Numbered from the stretch's first letter, positions 1-7,205 are shown. The stretch is DNA of 10,301 nucleotides from Chloroflexota bacterium (GCA_020849725.1 JADLAZ010000304.1:1-10301); one strand, 5' to 3'. Notes: generated by a model from the sequence alone, not told the origin. Program-made: numbers and translations.

Positions 1-254
1 CCCTACCAGATGTGGCCCGTGCCGGTTCTTCTTCCTTAAGTTCGCGCCTATGGGGGCACATTCCAGCTTGTGGGTGCAACAAAGTCGGGTCTTCGCTCAC
101 GATCAGGAGGATACTGCGACTACGCGGAGCATCATCGGCTGGCGACACATCACCTTTTCGTCGCGGAGTAAGCGATACGGCGCCCCTGGACTACATGCGG
201 CATGAGGCGTCTCCCAAGGCGGATCGTTCAGGCGCGGAGTATCGGAAGGCTGCG
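1..254. other. No supported gene; left edge of the restriction-modification island
   Basis: I see no convincing gene here. A plus-strand frame at 12-281 gives a Ser/Arg-rich product with no recognisable motif, and it overlaps the end of vsr. A minus-strand frame is open from a stop near 190 to the window edge, but it has no ATG near its beginning and I recognise nothing in it. The 9-mer CGCGGAG(T/C)A occurs three times (123-131, 162-170, 233-241) at irregular spacing. The stretch may hold the downstream boundary of the island, but no terminator or attachment repeat is evident. Confidence 0.4.
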
Positions 255-785
255 TCACCGAGCCGAAGGTGGCTCAGTTGAGTTCGCCGATACCGGGGGC
301 TTGCGGGGTGATCCCGCCGAGCGACTTTGATCGCTGCATTCCGAATCCAGATCGACTATCAGGCGCTCTGTTGCGGTCTTGACCTCGCACTCCCAAATGA
401 CTTTCAGGCGCCAACCCATCGCGCTCAACTGGGCATGGTTTGCCAGATCGCGCTCTTGATTGCGGAAGATTTTGGCTGTCCAGTAATCGCGATTATGGGC
501 TGGCATCCGACTGTGCCTGCATCCGTGCCAATGCCAGAAACAGCCATTGACGAATATGGCCAATCTGAATCTTGGAAGAGCCAGATCAGGCCTGCCAGGA
601 AGGCGGCTGTAATGCAGACGGAATCGGTACCCAGCCCTGTGAAGGGCTTTTCGCACCTGGATTTCTGGTCCTGTATTCTTAGAGCGAATCCTCGCCATAA
701 TGGAACTCCGAGTACGATCGCTCGTCGCATGCTCCGAGAGTTGCGCCTCGGTATGGCCAGGTGTTAGATACTTTGACAGGGCCAT
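255..785 (-). CDS. vsr: Very short patch repair (Vsr) DNA mismatch endonuclease
   Basis: Vsr nicks DNA 5' of the thymine in T:G mismatches that arise when 5-methylcytosine deaminates, and so protects methylated sites from C-to-T mutation. The 176-residue product has the family layout: an N-terminal TRSSIMARIRSKNTGPE segment, catalytic Asp in LPGRPD (D67), and the core GCFWHWHGC, where C82, H87 and C89 match zinc ligands and H85 the catalytic His. The last zinc Cys is C133 in WEC. Position 81 in the classic HGCFW run is preceded by Asn instead of His. I chose ATG at 785 because it lies five bases after the preceding stop and leaves a normal N-terminus; the earlier GTG at 839 and ATG at 830 would overlap that gene and lack a Shine-Dalgarno sequence. 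The last 30 or so residues are Ser/Pro-rich and probably lie outside the catalytic domain. Location beside a C5-methyltransferase is typical for vsr. Confidence 0.93.
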   Translation of the reverse strand: MALSKYLTPGHTEAQLSEHATSDRTRSSIMARIRSKNTGPEIQVRKALHRAGYRFRLHYSRLPGRPDLALPRFRLAIFVNGCFWHWHGCRHSRMPAHNRDYWTAKIFRNQERDLANHAQLSAMGWRLKVIWECEVKTATERLIVDLDSECSDQSRSAGSPRKPPVSANSTEPPSAR

Positions 786-790
786 GATTG

Positions 791-2101
791 CTATCTCTGT
801 TCTAAGATCTCCGTAATTTGTTGTAGCCATTGGTAGCACGGCTCGTCGATGGGAGCGCGATCGAGTCTCTGCTGCGCGATCGACTCGACGTAAGCGCGTA
901 TCCAGGCGGAAGCAAGCTGAGCTTCAGTCGTTTCGTCCACCTGACTCATTAGGCCAAACTGTCTATCGACCCACTGTGACAGAGAAATGATCTCGATCTT
1001 GAGATCAAATTCCTCTTCAATACTGATCTTTCTTGTCTCAATCTCCTCTCTTCTATCAATGTCGCCACTAGATACAAAACCGGTTACTCTCACAGTGGGA
1101 TGGATAGCCAACTTGTCACGAAGCTCTTCAAGCTCGTCTCGCAAATACGATTTCCCATACTTTGCATCCCATGCCTCTACAATTTCACCATCTTCCATAA
1201 TCTCGATGTCGCCAATATTGCCGTGCTTTTTATTCGCTGACCGCATCTGTGAGAGATGCCTCAGAGTCCCACTACCTAAGAATCCGGCTTCATCAACAGC
1301 TTGCATTAGGCTGTGCATGGCGATTTCCATCACCCGAGCCGCGTAGTCAGAAACCGCAATATGACGCTCCACTAAACGCAGTGCATCGTCTTTTCGTGAG
1401 ATCATACCACTCGGTTTAACCCGATCAAGAACCTCCATTGCTCGTTTGGCAAGCAGGCGGAACTCCTCGGCAGAGTTGATCAGCTTGCCAAGCACAAATT
1501 GGAGAGCAGGCTCTGGGGGGAGAGTACCAGTCTCCACAGCCTCAACTATCTCAAGCCACTCTAGCCTGGCTCCTCGAATATTGGCCTTATAGACAGCAGA
1601 ATAAGGATAATTTTCGGCCAAGGTGCGTGTCATCATGAAGCCATCTCGATTGAGGCGCAAGAGGTTATGGTGACGGAGGATAGGAGTGACATGGTTCTTG
1701 TCCAATGAGCGCATAGGCAGTCCCTCGCGCCAGGAGAAGCTTGAAGATGACCGGCTACCCTTATGCAATCGTATGCTCTGGGAGGGCTCAATCGTCTTGA
1801 CGGCCAACTGAAGCACGGTCAGACCAACGAGGGCCCGCCCGACCTCGCTCGTCACTGCCCTGACTAGCCGCTCGAGGCTCAGGCGCTGCCGGTCACCGAG
1901 CCGATCGAATTGCAGTGCTTCGGGGCGCTCCTTGCAGAGCGCGATCTGGGTCTCGAGGTAGCTCCCCAGTTTTGAGTTGATGGTGGAGTGACGCTTTTGT
2001 GCCAAGTCATCGGTCGGCCCCTCGGTAAAAACACTGAGGGTGCCGTCCGCCTGGACCAGTTCGCTACGGTCCTTGAACACCTTCAGGTGGACCTCAGCCA
2101 T
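791..2101 (-). CDS. Putative type II restriction endonuclease, PD-(D/E)XK-like, unassigned family
   Basis: I do not recognise this 436-residue protein by sequence. Its position between a C5-cytosine methyltransferase and vsr, with one-base overlap to the methyltransferase, makes it the probable cognate restriction enzyme. A candidate PD-(D/E)XK active site lies in the C-terminal third: GDIEI (D298), then EAWDAKYGK with D312 and K314 (E309 is an alternative acidic residue). Predicted strands after it (VRVTGFVSSGD, LKIEIISLS) fit a nuclease core. The N-terminal two thirds contain charged helical stretches and a Ser-rich run near 117-123 but no known motif. ATG at 2101 has GGAG eight bases upstream (2110-2113), inside the methyltransferase gene. 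The longer frame reaching 2356 only reads antisense of nothing and overlaps the methyltransferase, so it was discarded. GC drops sharply from its 5' part to its 3' part. Alternatives are a nickase or an accessory restriction-modification protein. Confidence 0.7.
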   Translation of the reverse strand: MAEVHLKVFKDRSELVQADGTLSVFTEGPTDDLAQKRHSTINSKLGSYLETQIALCKERPEALQFDRLGDRQRLSLERLVRAVTSEVGRALVGLTVLQLAVKTIEPSQSIRLHKGSRSSSSFSWREGLPMRSLDKNHVTPILRHHNLLRLNRDGFMMTRTLAENYPYSAVYKANIRGARLEWLEIVEAVETGTLPPEPALQFVLGKLINSAEEFRLLAKRAMEVLDRVKPSGMISRKDDALRLVERHIAVSDYAARVMEIAMHSLMQAVDEAGFLGSGTLRHLSQMRSANKKHGNIGDIEIMEDGEIVEAWDAKYGKSYLRDELEELRDKLAIHPTVRVTGFVSSGDIDRREEIETRKISIEEEFDLKIEIISLSQWVDRQFGLMSQVDETTEAQLASAWIRAYVESIAQQRLDRAPIDEPCYQWLQQITEILEQR

Positions 2102-4074
2102 CAGCTCATCTCCAGTTTTTTGTGTCGTTGAACACTCCTTGGTGATAAAGTTGGAAAACAGTATGGAATCAGATAATTGCTCTCTGCAATCTGAGGATTG
2201 GTGTGGTGGCTGCGAACCTCGTAGCCAAGCGACCGGAGCGCCCTGAGTCCGGGGAGGGCCGCTGCTTCGTCCATGCCCCAAGCCATCGCCAACTCGCGTA
2301 CAGACAGTTGCGCAGCCACCCCCACTCCTCGCACCACCTGGCTTACCACTGCCCATGGCCAGGTGCTTTGGGCTTCCTCGTCTAGGCGCATCTCAGCTCT
2401 GACGCGCGGTGGGTACTGGTAATAGCCGGATAGTTGAACGAGGTCAGCAACACCGCACTGACGAGCTATCTCTGCCTCCAGCGCCTTCCATAGGGCTGTA
2501 AAGAGATGGGGTTCTAGCGCGCTAGCTCGGAGGCACACGAGCCGGTCTCCAAGGCACCAATCCAGACCCATCGCTGGTCGGATGGTGACCTCATACCGAG
2601 TGCAGGCATCGCACCGAGCCGGGATGCCAGCAGAGATTTCCCATGCTTCCTCCCCTAGGTCGTACCAAAGCTCAACTGCTAGAGCCCCAGATGCTCCTTC
2701 TACTTTGAGCGCATAGTCAGTTGTCAAGGCAACCGTCTGATGCGTCGTCATTGGCTTGAGTCGTCCGAGAACGCCTATTGTCTGGCCGGCACCTGTCTCA
2801 CCTAGTGCCTGCTTAGCCTTCCTTGCGTAGACTTGGGTTAGCTGCCTCTTGCGTCTCCTGAAGCCCAGCTCTCTGTCTTGCGTCAGGAAGTGCATCGCAA
2901 AGGGCAGGGACACGCCAAACACTTGATGAAGCACCCCGAGAGCCAACATCCTTGCCAACTGAGGGGGAACCGAATTGCCGATCTGCTGGATTGCAGCCTG
3001 TCGGCGACCGACCAGCTCATACCGGTCTGGGAAGGTTTGAAGCCGCTTAAGTTCCCCTATTGTGAAGGGACGATTCTCCCAGCTGAAAGGACCCGTATAC
3101 TGCCCACCCTGGGCCTTGATGGTCCTAACGGGCAAATCGGGGTCGGCCTTATAGAGGAAGTCGGAGAACTTCGACCGCCAACTGAAGATAGGTGACGGAT
3201 GGCCTAGCTCGCGAGTGTAGAAGCTGTAGTTGAGGCCGGGTGGAATTTCATTCAGCAGCGAGCCATACTTGCCGTTCAGGCCGCTTGTCATCCCGATTAG
3301 ATCGGCGTCTGCAACCGCCTCACCTGCGGTGAAGTAGGCCTCCTGACCAATAGAATCTGGTCCATGAGTCGGGCTTGGGAATAGGAACTCGCCTTCTCGA
3401 AGCCCGACGATGAACAGTCTTTCCCGGTGCTGCGGAACACCATAATCGGCCGCGTCGAGGACGCGGGAAAAAAGCCGATATCCTGCCTCACGGAACGCAT
3501 TCTGAATTACAGTCCAAGCCTCACCGTTCTGCGCTCCGGTAATACCATATACGTTTTCGAAGAGGAAGCCCTTGGGGCGAAGTTCCTTCAGCAGCCTCAC
3601 GTAGTGCCGAAATAGCTCTCCCCGTGGGTCACTCAGTCCCGGCACGCCGGCCGCCCTCCGGCCAGCTGCCGAAAACGTCTGGCATGGCGGCCCGCCGATG
3701 ATAAAGTCAACCACGAGGTCGGGTGGTGGATGATATTCGGCAATGTCAATGCATCTAACACCACTGTCGCCCAATATTCTGCTGCTTGACGCATTTGCTT
3801 TCAAGGTTGCGGCGAATCTCGGGTCAATCTCAACCATTTCGAGAATGGCGAACCCGGCGTCGTGAAAGCCTATATCGAGGCCCCCCGCTCCCGAGAAGAG
3901 GCTCAGCGTCCGGATCGAGTGGCGGTTGCGGCTGGAAAGCCATTGACGGATCGCTTCACCAAAGCGATCAGGCCAGGCAGGTCCCCGAGACACAGCAAGA
4001 ACACCTACCATCTCCTCGAACCACGAGGCAGCATTAGGGTGGAATTCGCTCAGATCGAACAGGCCCAACTGCAT
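2101..4074 (-). CDS. DNA (cytosine-5) methyltransferase with long C-terminal extension
   Basis: Transfers a methyl group from S-adenosylmethionine to carbon 5 of cytosine in a specific DNA site. The conserved motifs are in canonical order: FSGAGGLDIGF (I, residues 60-70), EIDP (II, 82-85), GGPPCQTFSAAGRR with catalytic C131 (IV), FENV (VI, 172-175), QHRER (VIII, 215-219), RTIKAQGG (IX, 317-324) and QIGNSVPP (X, 364-371). The target-recognition region between VIII and IX is only about 90 residues. After motif X there are about 270 further residues of unknown role (roughly 385-657), much longer than a usual enzyme of this class, ending in a helix-turn-helix-like segment (about 590-620). I chose ATG 4074 (657 residues) because GGAGG lies four bases upstream; the in-frame ATG at 4095 adds seven residues and has no comparable ribosome site. 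Its stop overlaps the next start in TGATG, suggesting translational coupling with the nuclease candidate. Confidence 0.95.
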   Translation of the reverse strand: MQLGLFDLSEFHPNAASWFEEMVGVLAVSRGPAWPDRFGEAIRQWLSSRNRHSIRTLSLFSGAGGLDIGFHDAGFAILEMVEIDPRFAATLKANASSSRILGDSGVRCIDIAEYHPPPDLVVDFIIGGPPCQTFSAAGRRAAGVPGLSDPRGELFRHYVRLLKELRPKGFLFENVYGITGAQNGEAWTVIQNAFREAGYRLFSRVLDAADYGVPQHRERLFIVGLREGEFLFPSPTHGPDSIGQEAYFTAGEAVADADLIGMTSGLNGKYGSLLNEIPPGLNYSFYTRELGHPSPIFSWRSKFSDFLYKADPDLPVRTIKAQGGQYTGPFSWENRPFTIGELKRLQTFPDRYELVGRRQAAIQQIGNSVPPQLARMLALGVLHQVFGVSLPFAMHFLTQDRELGFRRRKRQLTQVYARKAKQALGETGAGQTIGVLGRLKPMTTHQTVALTTDYALKVEGASGALAVELWYDLGEEAWEISAGIPARCDACTRYEVTIRPAMGLDWCLGDRLVCLRASALEPHLFTALWKALEAEIARQCGVADLVQLSGYYQYPPRVRAEMRLDEEAQSTWPWAVVSQVVRGVGVAAQLSVRELAMAWGMDEAAALPGLRALRSLGYEVRSHHTNPQIAESNYLIPYCFPTLSPRSVQRHKKLEMS

Positions 4075-4101
4075 GCGGCCTCCATCTGTAATCATTGGCT
4101 C

Positions 4102-4107
4102 ATTCTA
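4102..4107 (-). promoter_or_regulatory. Candidate -10 element of the methyltransferase operon
   Basis: On the minus strand this reads TAGAAT, one mismatch from TATAAT. A start of transcription about seven bases downstream would fall near 4095, leaving a short leader before the GGAGG site and ATG at 4074. No good -35 hexamer is visible at 16-18 bases. Two direct copies of TCATT (plus strand, 4092-4096 and 4100-4104) flank the same spot. This is a weak call made from position and similarity alone. Confidence 0.25.
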
Positions 4108-4362
4108 TCGCTGCCGCCGCAGGGCGCGTCACTTGCCTTGCGCTCGCGAAACGCGGCCCACCTTCCTAACGTGCCAACACTCGGTCACGACACACTACTC
4201 TGGCGCGACAAGGACAGACCGCGTCAGCCAGGTCGCCGCCGAACTTGCCCTCGGTTGCGTCGACACATCGAGGTCGCGCTTGCCGGCATCCCGCTGCACC
4301 TCCCAGCCGGTGTCGCCATCCATGATCTTGCACAGACGTTCGAGCCGCTGCGAGCGCCGCTG
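4108..4362. other. Junction between restriction-modification island and LutB-like gene
   Basis: No gene is firmly supported. A 42-residue minus-strand frame (4323-4195, starting MDGDTGWEVQRD) is in frame with the LutB-like gene just past its stop codon; it has no clear ribosome site and I do not recognise it. A short palindrome, CGCG-TTT-CGCG on the minus strand, lies near 4144-4154 but has no T-run, so it is not a good terminator. This is where composition shifts from very high to moderate GC, and it is the likely right boundary of the island. Confidence 0.35.
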
Positions 4363-6594
4363 TCAGTGTGACGACTGGGCACGCTCCAGATCGTTCAGCC
4401 GCGCCGCGACCACCTCGGCCAGGTGCAGCACCCGCAGCGGCAGCCGCCGGGCGTTGACGACGCCGCGCAGGTGCAGCAGGCAGCCAGGGTTGTCGGCGAC
4501 GACGATGGCCGCGCCGGTGCTGTCGATGTCGCGCAGCTTGCGCCCGACGATGCGCTCGGCGACGTCGCCATGCTCGATCGAGAAGGAGCCACCGAAGCCG
4601 CAGCAGAAGCTCGGCTCCTGCATCTCCGTCAGCGTCAAGCCCAGCACCTCCGTCAGTAGCCGGCGCGGCTCGGCCTTCAGGCCCAGGCAGTTGTGGCTCT
4701 GGCAGGCGTCGTGGTAGGTGATCGCCGGCGCGGCCGGGTCGGTGGCGGCTAGAGCGCCGGCCGGCAGGCGGGCGACGCGGTCCATGAAGGTCGTGAAGTC
4801 GATCACCTTCGTTGCCAGCGCCGCCGCCCGTGCCGCCCAGGCCGCGTCGTCGCGGAAGAGGTGCGGGTAGTCCTGCACCAGCGTCACCACGCACGAGGCC
4901 GAGGCGCTCAGCAGGTAGTCGACGTCCAGCCCCTCCAGCGCCGCGATCGTCTGGCGGGCCATCGCCAGCCCACCGGCGCGGTCGCCGGAGTTGAGTGCCG
5001 GCAGTCCGCAGCACGACTGCGCCGCCGGGAAGGTGACGTGCGCGCCGCAGGCCCGCAGCACCTTGATCACCGCCTCGCCCATCTCCGGGTAGAGCCGGTC
5101 GGTCATGCAGCCGGCGAAGTAGGCGATGCGCGCGCCGGCCGCGCCCGACGCCGCCAGCGGCCCGGCCGCGGCGCGCGACGGCGTCGGCAGGTTGAGCACG
5201 CGGTCGCGCAGCGGCCGCTCGGCCAGCGCCGGCAGGCTGCGCCAGCGCACCAGGCGGTCCTGGCCAGGCAGGCGCTCGACGAAGCGGCCGCGCGCGAACG
5301 GACGCTGCAGCCGGGCCATCGTCCGCGTCCAGCGGTCCAGCTCACCGGGTTGGGCGACGCGGCGCAGCACCGCCGCCTTGACGCGCGGCAGCCCCTGGCG
5401 GTCGACGACGCGCTGGCGCAGCGTCAAGATCTGGCGCGCCAGCGGGATGCCGACCGGGCAGACCGTCTCGCAGGCGTTGCAACTGACGCACAGGCTCTGC
5501 GGCCCGGCGGCGTGCTCCAGCCCGTGGTGGAACGCCGTCAGCATCAGCCCGATCGGGCCGGTGTAGATGTGGCCGAAGACGGCGCCGCCAACCGCCTGGT
5601 AGGCCGGGCAGACATTGGCGCAGGCGGCGCAGCGGATGCAGTGCAGCGCCTCTCGAAACTCGGGATCGTCGCGCATCGCCAGCCGGCCATTGTCGAGCAG
5701 GACCAGATGGACCTCCTGCGGACCGTGGACGCCGATCGTCAGCGACAGCTCGATGTCGGCCGTGCGGCTCGGACCGGTGATGTAGGAGACGTAGACCGAC
5801 TGCTGCTGGCCGGTGGCGCTGCGCGACAGCACCTTCAAAATGGCGGTGGCGTCGTCCAGATCGGCGACGATCTTCTCGATGCCGAGAATGGCGATGTGCG
5901 TCGGTGGCAGCGTCGCCGCCAGCCGGTCGTTGCCCTCGTTGGTGACGATGCCGATCGTGCCGCTGTCGGCCAGCGCGAAGTTGGCGCCGGTGATGCCGAT
6001 GTCGGCGTCGATGAACGACTGGCGCAGCGCCCGGCGGGCGATCTTGACCAGTGCCTCGATGTCGTTCGGGTCGGCCGGCTCGCCCGTCGCCTGGTGCAGC
6101 AGTTCGGCGATCTGCTCGCGCGTCTTGTGCAGCGCTGGCGCCAGCAGGTGTGTCGGGTGCTCGCCGGCCAGTTGGATGATCCACTCGCCCAGGTCGGTTT
6201 CCACAACCTTGACGCCCTGGCCTTCGAGGAAGGGGTTCAACCCGATCTCCTCGCTGACCATACTCTTGCCCTTGACGACCAGGCGGGCGTGGCGCTCGCG
6301 GCAGAGCCGGCCGACGATCTCGCACGCCTCGGCTGGTGTCCGGGCATAGTGTACGGACGCTCCATTGCGCGTCGCCGAAGCGGTGAACTGCTCGATCAGC
6401 TCGGGCAGGCGGGCGATGGCGTTGCGCTTGCGCCGCTCCAGGTCGGCCTTCAGCGCCGGGAAGTCAGCGCCGGCCATGCTGGCGACGCGTCGGCCTCGCA
6501 GCGCCGGCAGCGCTCGCGCCAGCGCCGTCTCCAGCGTCGGCGACGCGAGCGCCGCGTCGATGCGCCTCTGGAATGCCACCGGGGCGGTCGCCAT
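4363..6594 (-). CDS. lutB: LutB/LldF-type iron-sulfur oxidoreductase fused to a LutA/GlpC-like CCG domain region
   Basis: A 743-residue fusion. Residues about 45-300 form a LUD (lactate utilisation) domain, with the typical runs VVKGKSM, ADSGTIGIVTNEGN and GPSRTADIE. Two 4Fe-4S cluster motifs follow: C319-C322-C325-C329 and C369-C372-C375-C379. The C-terminal half carries two CCG cysteine-rich units as in LutA, LldE and GlpC: C496 with C528-C529-G and C568, and C631 with C664-C665-G and C705. In Bacillus, LutA and LutB are separate proteins of the LutABC complex that oxidises L-lactate to pyruvate; here both parts are in one chain. ATG 6594 has AGGAG five to seven bases upstream. No signal peptide or membrane segment is seen, so it is probably cytoplasmic or loosely membrane-associated. 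No LutC-like gene is next to it. The exact substrate (L-lactate, glycolate or another 2-hydroxyacid) cannot be read from the sequence. Confidence 0.9.
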   Translation of the reverse strand: MATAPVAFQRRIDAALASPTLETALARALPALRGRRVASMAGADFPALKADLERRKRNAIARLPELIEQFTASATRNGASVHYARTPAEACEIVGRLCRERHARLVVKGKSMVSEEIGLNPFLEGQGVKVVETDLGEWIIQLAGEHPTHLLAPALHKTREQIAELLHQATGEPADPNDIEALVKIARRALRQSFIDADIGITGANFALADSGTIGIVTNEGNDRLAATLPPTHIAILGIEKIVADLDDATAILKVLSRSATGQQQSVYVSYITGPSRTADIELSLTIGVHGPQEVHLVLLDNGRLAMRDDPEFREALHCIRCAACANVCPAYQAVGGAVFGHIYTGPIGLMLTAFHHGLEHAAGPQSLCVSCNACETVCPVGIPLARQILTLRQRVVDRQGLPRVKAAVLRRVAQPGELDRWTRTMARLQRPFARGRFVERLPGQDRLVRWRSLPALAERPLRDRVLNLPTPSRAAAGPLAASGAAGARIAYFAGCMTDRLYPEMGEAVIKVLRACGAHVTFPAAQSCCGLPALNSGDRAGGLAMARQTIAALEGLDVDYLLSASASCVVTLVQDYPHLFRDDAAWAARAAALATKVIDFTTFMDRVARLPAGALAATDPAAPAITYHDACQSHNCLGLKAEPRRLLTEVLGLTLTEMQEPSFCCGFGGSFSIEHGDVAERIVGRKLRDIDSTGAAIVVADNPGCLLHLRGVVNARRLPLRVLHLAEVVAARLNDLERAQSSH

Positions 6595-6616
6595 GCGGGT
6601 CTCCTGAGGCTAGGGA

Positions 6617-6637
6617 AGTGATGAGTGATGAGTGATG
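6617..6637. repeat. Three perfect tandem copies of the heptamer AGTGATG
   Basis: Three exact head-to-tail units of AGTGATG lie just upstream of the ribosome site of the LutB-like gene, which reads the other strand (CATCACT). The repeat would be in the 5' leader or next to the promoter of that gene, so a change in copy number could alter spacing. No function is shown by the sequence; it could also be a dispersed microsatellite-like element. Confidence 0.85.
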
Positions 6638-6687
6638 CGGGAGGTTGGTGATGGCCGGACCGGCTGGCCGCCAGGCCCAGTGGGGAC

Positions 6688-6693
6688 AGCATA
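6688..6693 (-). promoter_or_regulatory. Candidate extended -10 for the LutB-like gene
   Basis: The minus strand reads TGC-TATGCT, a TGn extension followed by a four-of-six match to TATAAT, in the only intergenic space between two divergent genes. No -35 match is seen at the usual distance. It would give a leader of roughly 85-90 bases containing the AGTGATG repeat. The divergent gene on the plus strand has a TACACT hexamer at 6749-6754 as its own weak -10 candidate. Confidence 0.2.
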
Positions 6694-6773
6694 GCATGCG
6701 CCGTTCGACCCCTGGTACCCGGCGCTGGCGGTGTGGCGGCGGTGGGCCTACACTGGCTGCGGGAGGTGGGCCG

Positions 6774-7205
6774 ATGACGGCGATGGTCGCGCCGACGCGC
6801 TGGCGACAGGTCGTGCTGGTGGACCGGGCGACACTGCCGTTGCTGGCGCCCCTGCCGGCCGCTGGCGACCGCGCGCGCTTCCGGCTGGCGGAGGAGCCGG
6901 CGGTGCGCATCGAGGTGCGCGGCTGGCTGGCCGATGCCGTCGATATCGAACTGGAGGCGCAGATCGTCTTTGACGCCGACCCCGGCGATGGCCCCGGCGC
7001 GGTCACGCTGGCGGGGTTGCCGACGCCGCGCGTGGATCTGGATGTCGCCCGCCGGCCGCTGACCGCGCCCGTCGTGCCGCCGCTCGTTCTCAGCGGCCTG
7101 CTGCGCCGGCTGGCACGCGATGCCCGCGAGCGACTAGCCGACGAGACCGGCCCGCACCGGCCGCGCACCCGCGCGCCGCGCCTGCCGGGGCCGGCGGCCC
7201 GCTGA
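6774..7205 (+). CDS. Hypothetical protein, 143 residues
   Basis: I do not recognise this protein. The start is well supported: GGAGG lies seven bases upstream of ATG 6774, and the gene ends with TGA before the promoter of the Uma2 gene. The first two thirds alternate hydrophobic and charged residues in what looks like a beta-rich fold (RIEVRGWL, DIELEAQIVFDAD), then a short helix with Arg-rich character (LSGLLRRLARDARERLA), then a disordered Arg/Pro tail. There is no signal peptide, membrane segment or cysteine. Base usage matches the high-GC neighbours, so it looks native rather than recently acquired. It could be co-transcribed with the Uma2 gene downstream, although that gene has its own promoter-like sequence. 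Confidence 0.7.
   Translation: MTAMVAPTRWRQVVLVDRATLPLLAPLPAAGDRARFRLAEEPAVRIEVRGWLADAVDIELEAQIVFDADPGDGPGAVTLAGLPTPRVDLDVARRPLTAPVVPPLVLSGLLRRLARDARERLADETGPHRPRTRAPRLPGPAAR

Noticed and set aside
327..767. A 146-residue plus-strand frame opposite vsr
   Set aside because: The minus strand carries all the catalytic and zinc residues of Vsr; the opposite frame has no recognisable motif.
2102..2356. Upstream extension of the nuclease-candidate frame to 2356
   Set aside because: It overlaps the methyltransferase coding sequence in another frame and gives Gly/Ser/Pro-rich residues; ATG 2101 with GGAG is better.
143..4269. CGACACATC at 143-151 and 4261-4269 as direct repeats flanking the island
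   Set aside because: A nine-base match between two stretches of this size is not unlikely by chance, and neither copy sits next to an integrase or tRNA.
4861..6621. A 586-residue open frame on the plus strand opposite the LutB-like gene
   Set aside because: It is an antisense shadow of a gene with clear iron-sulfur motifs; the product is Arg/Gln/Ala-rich with no domain, as expected from high-GC opposite-strand frames.
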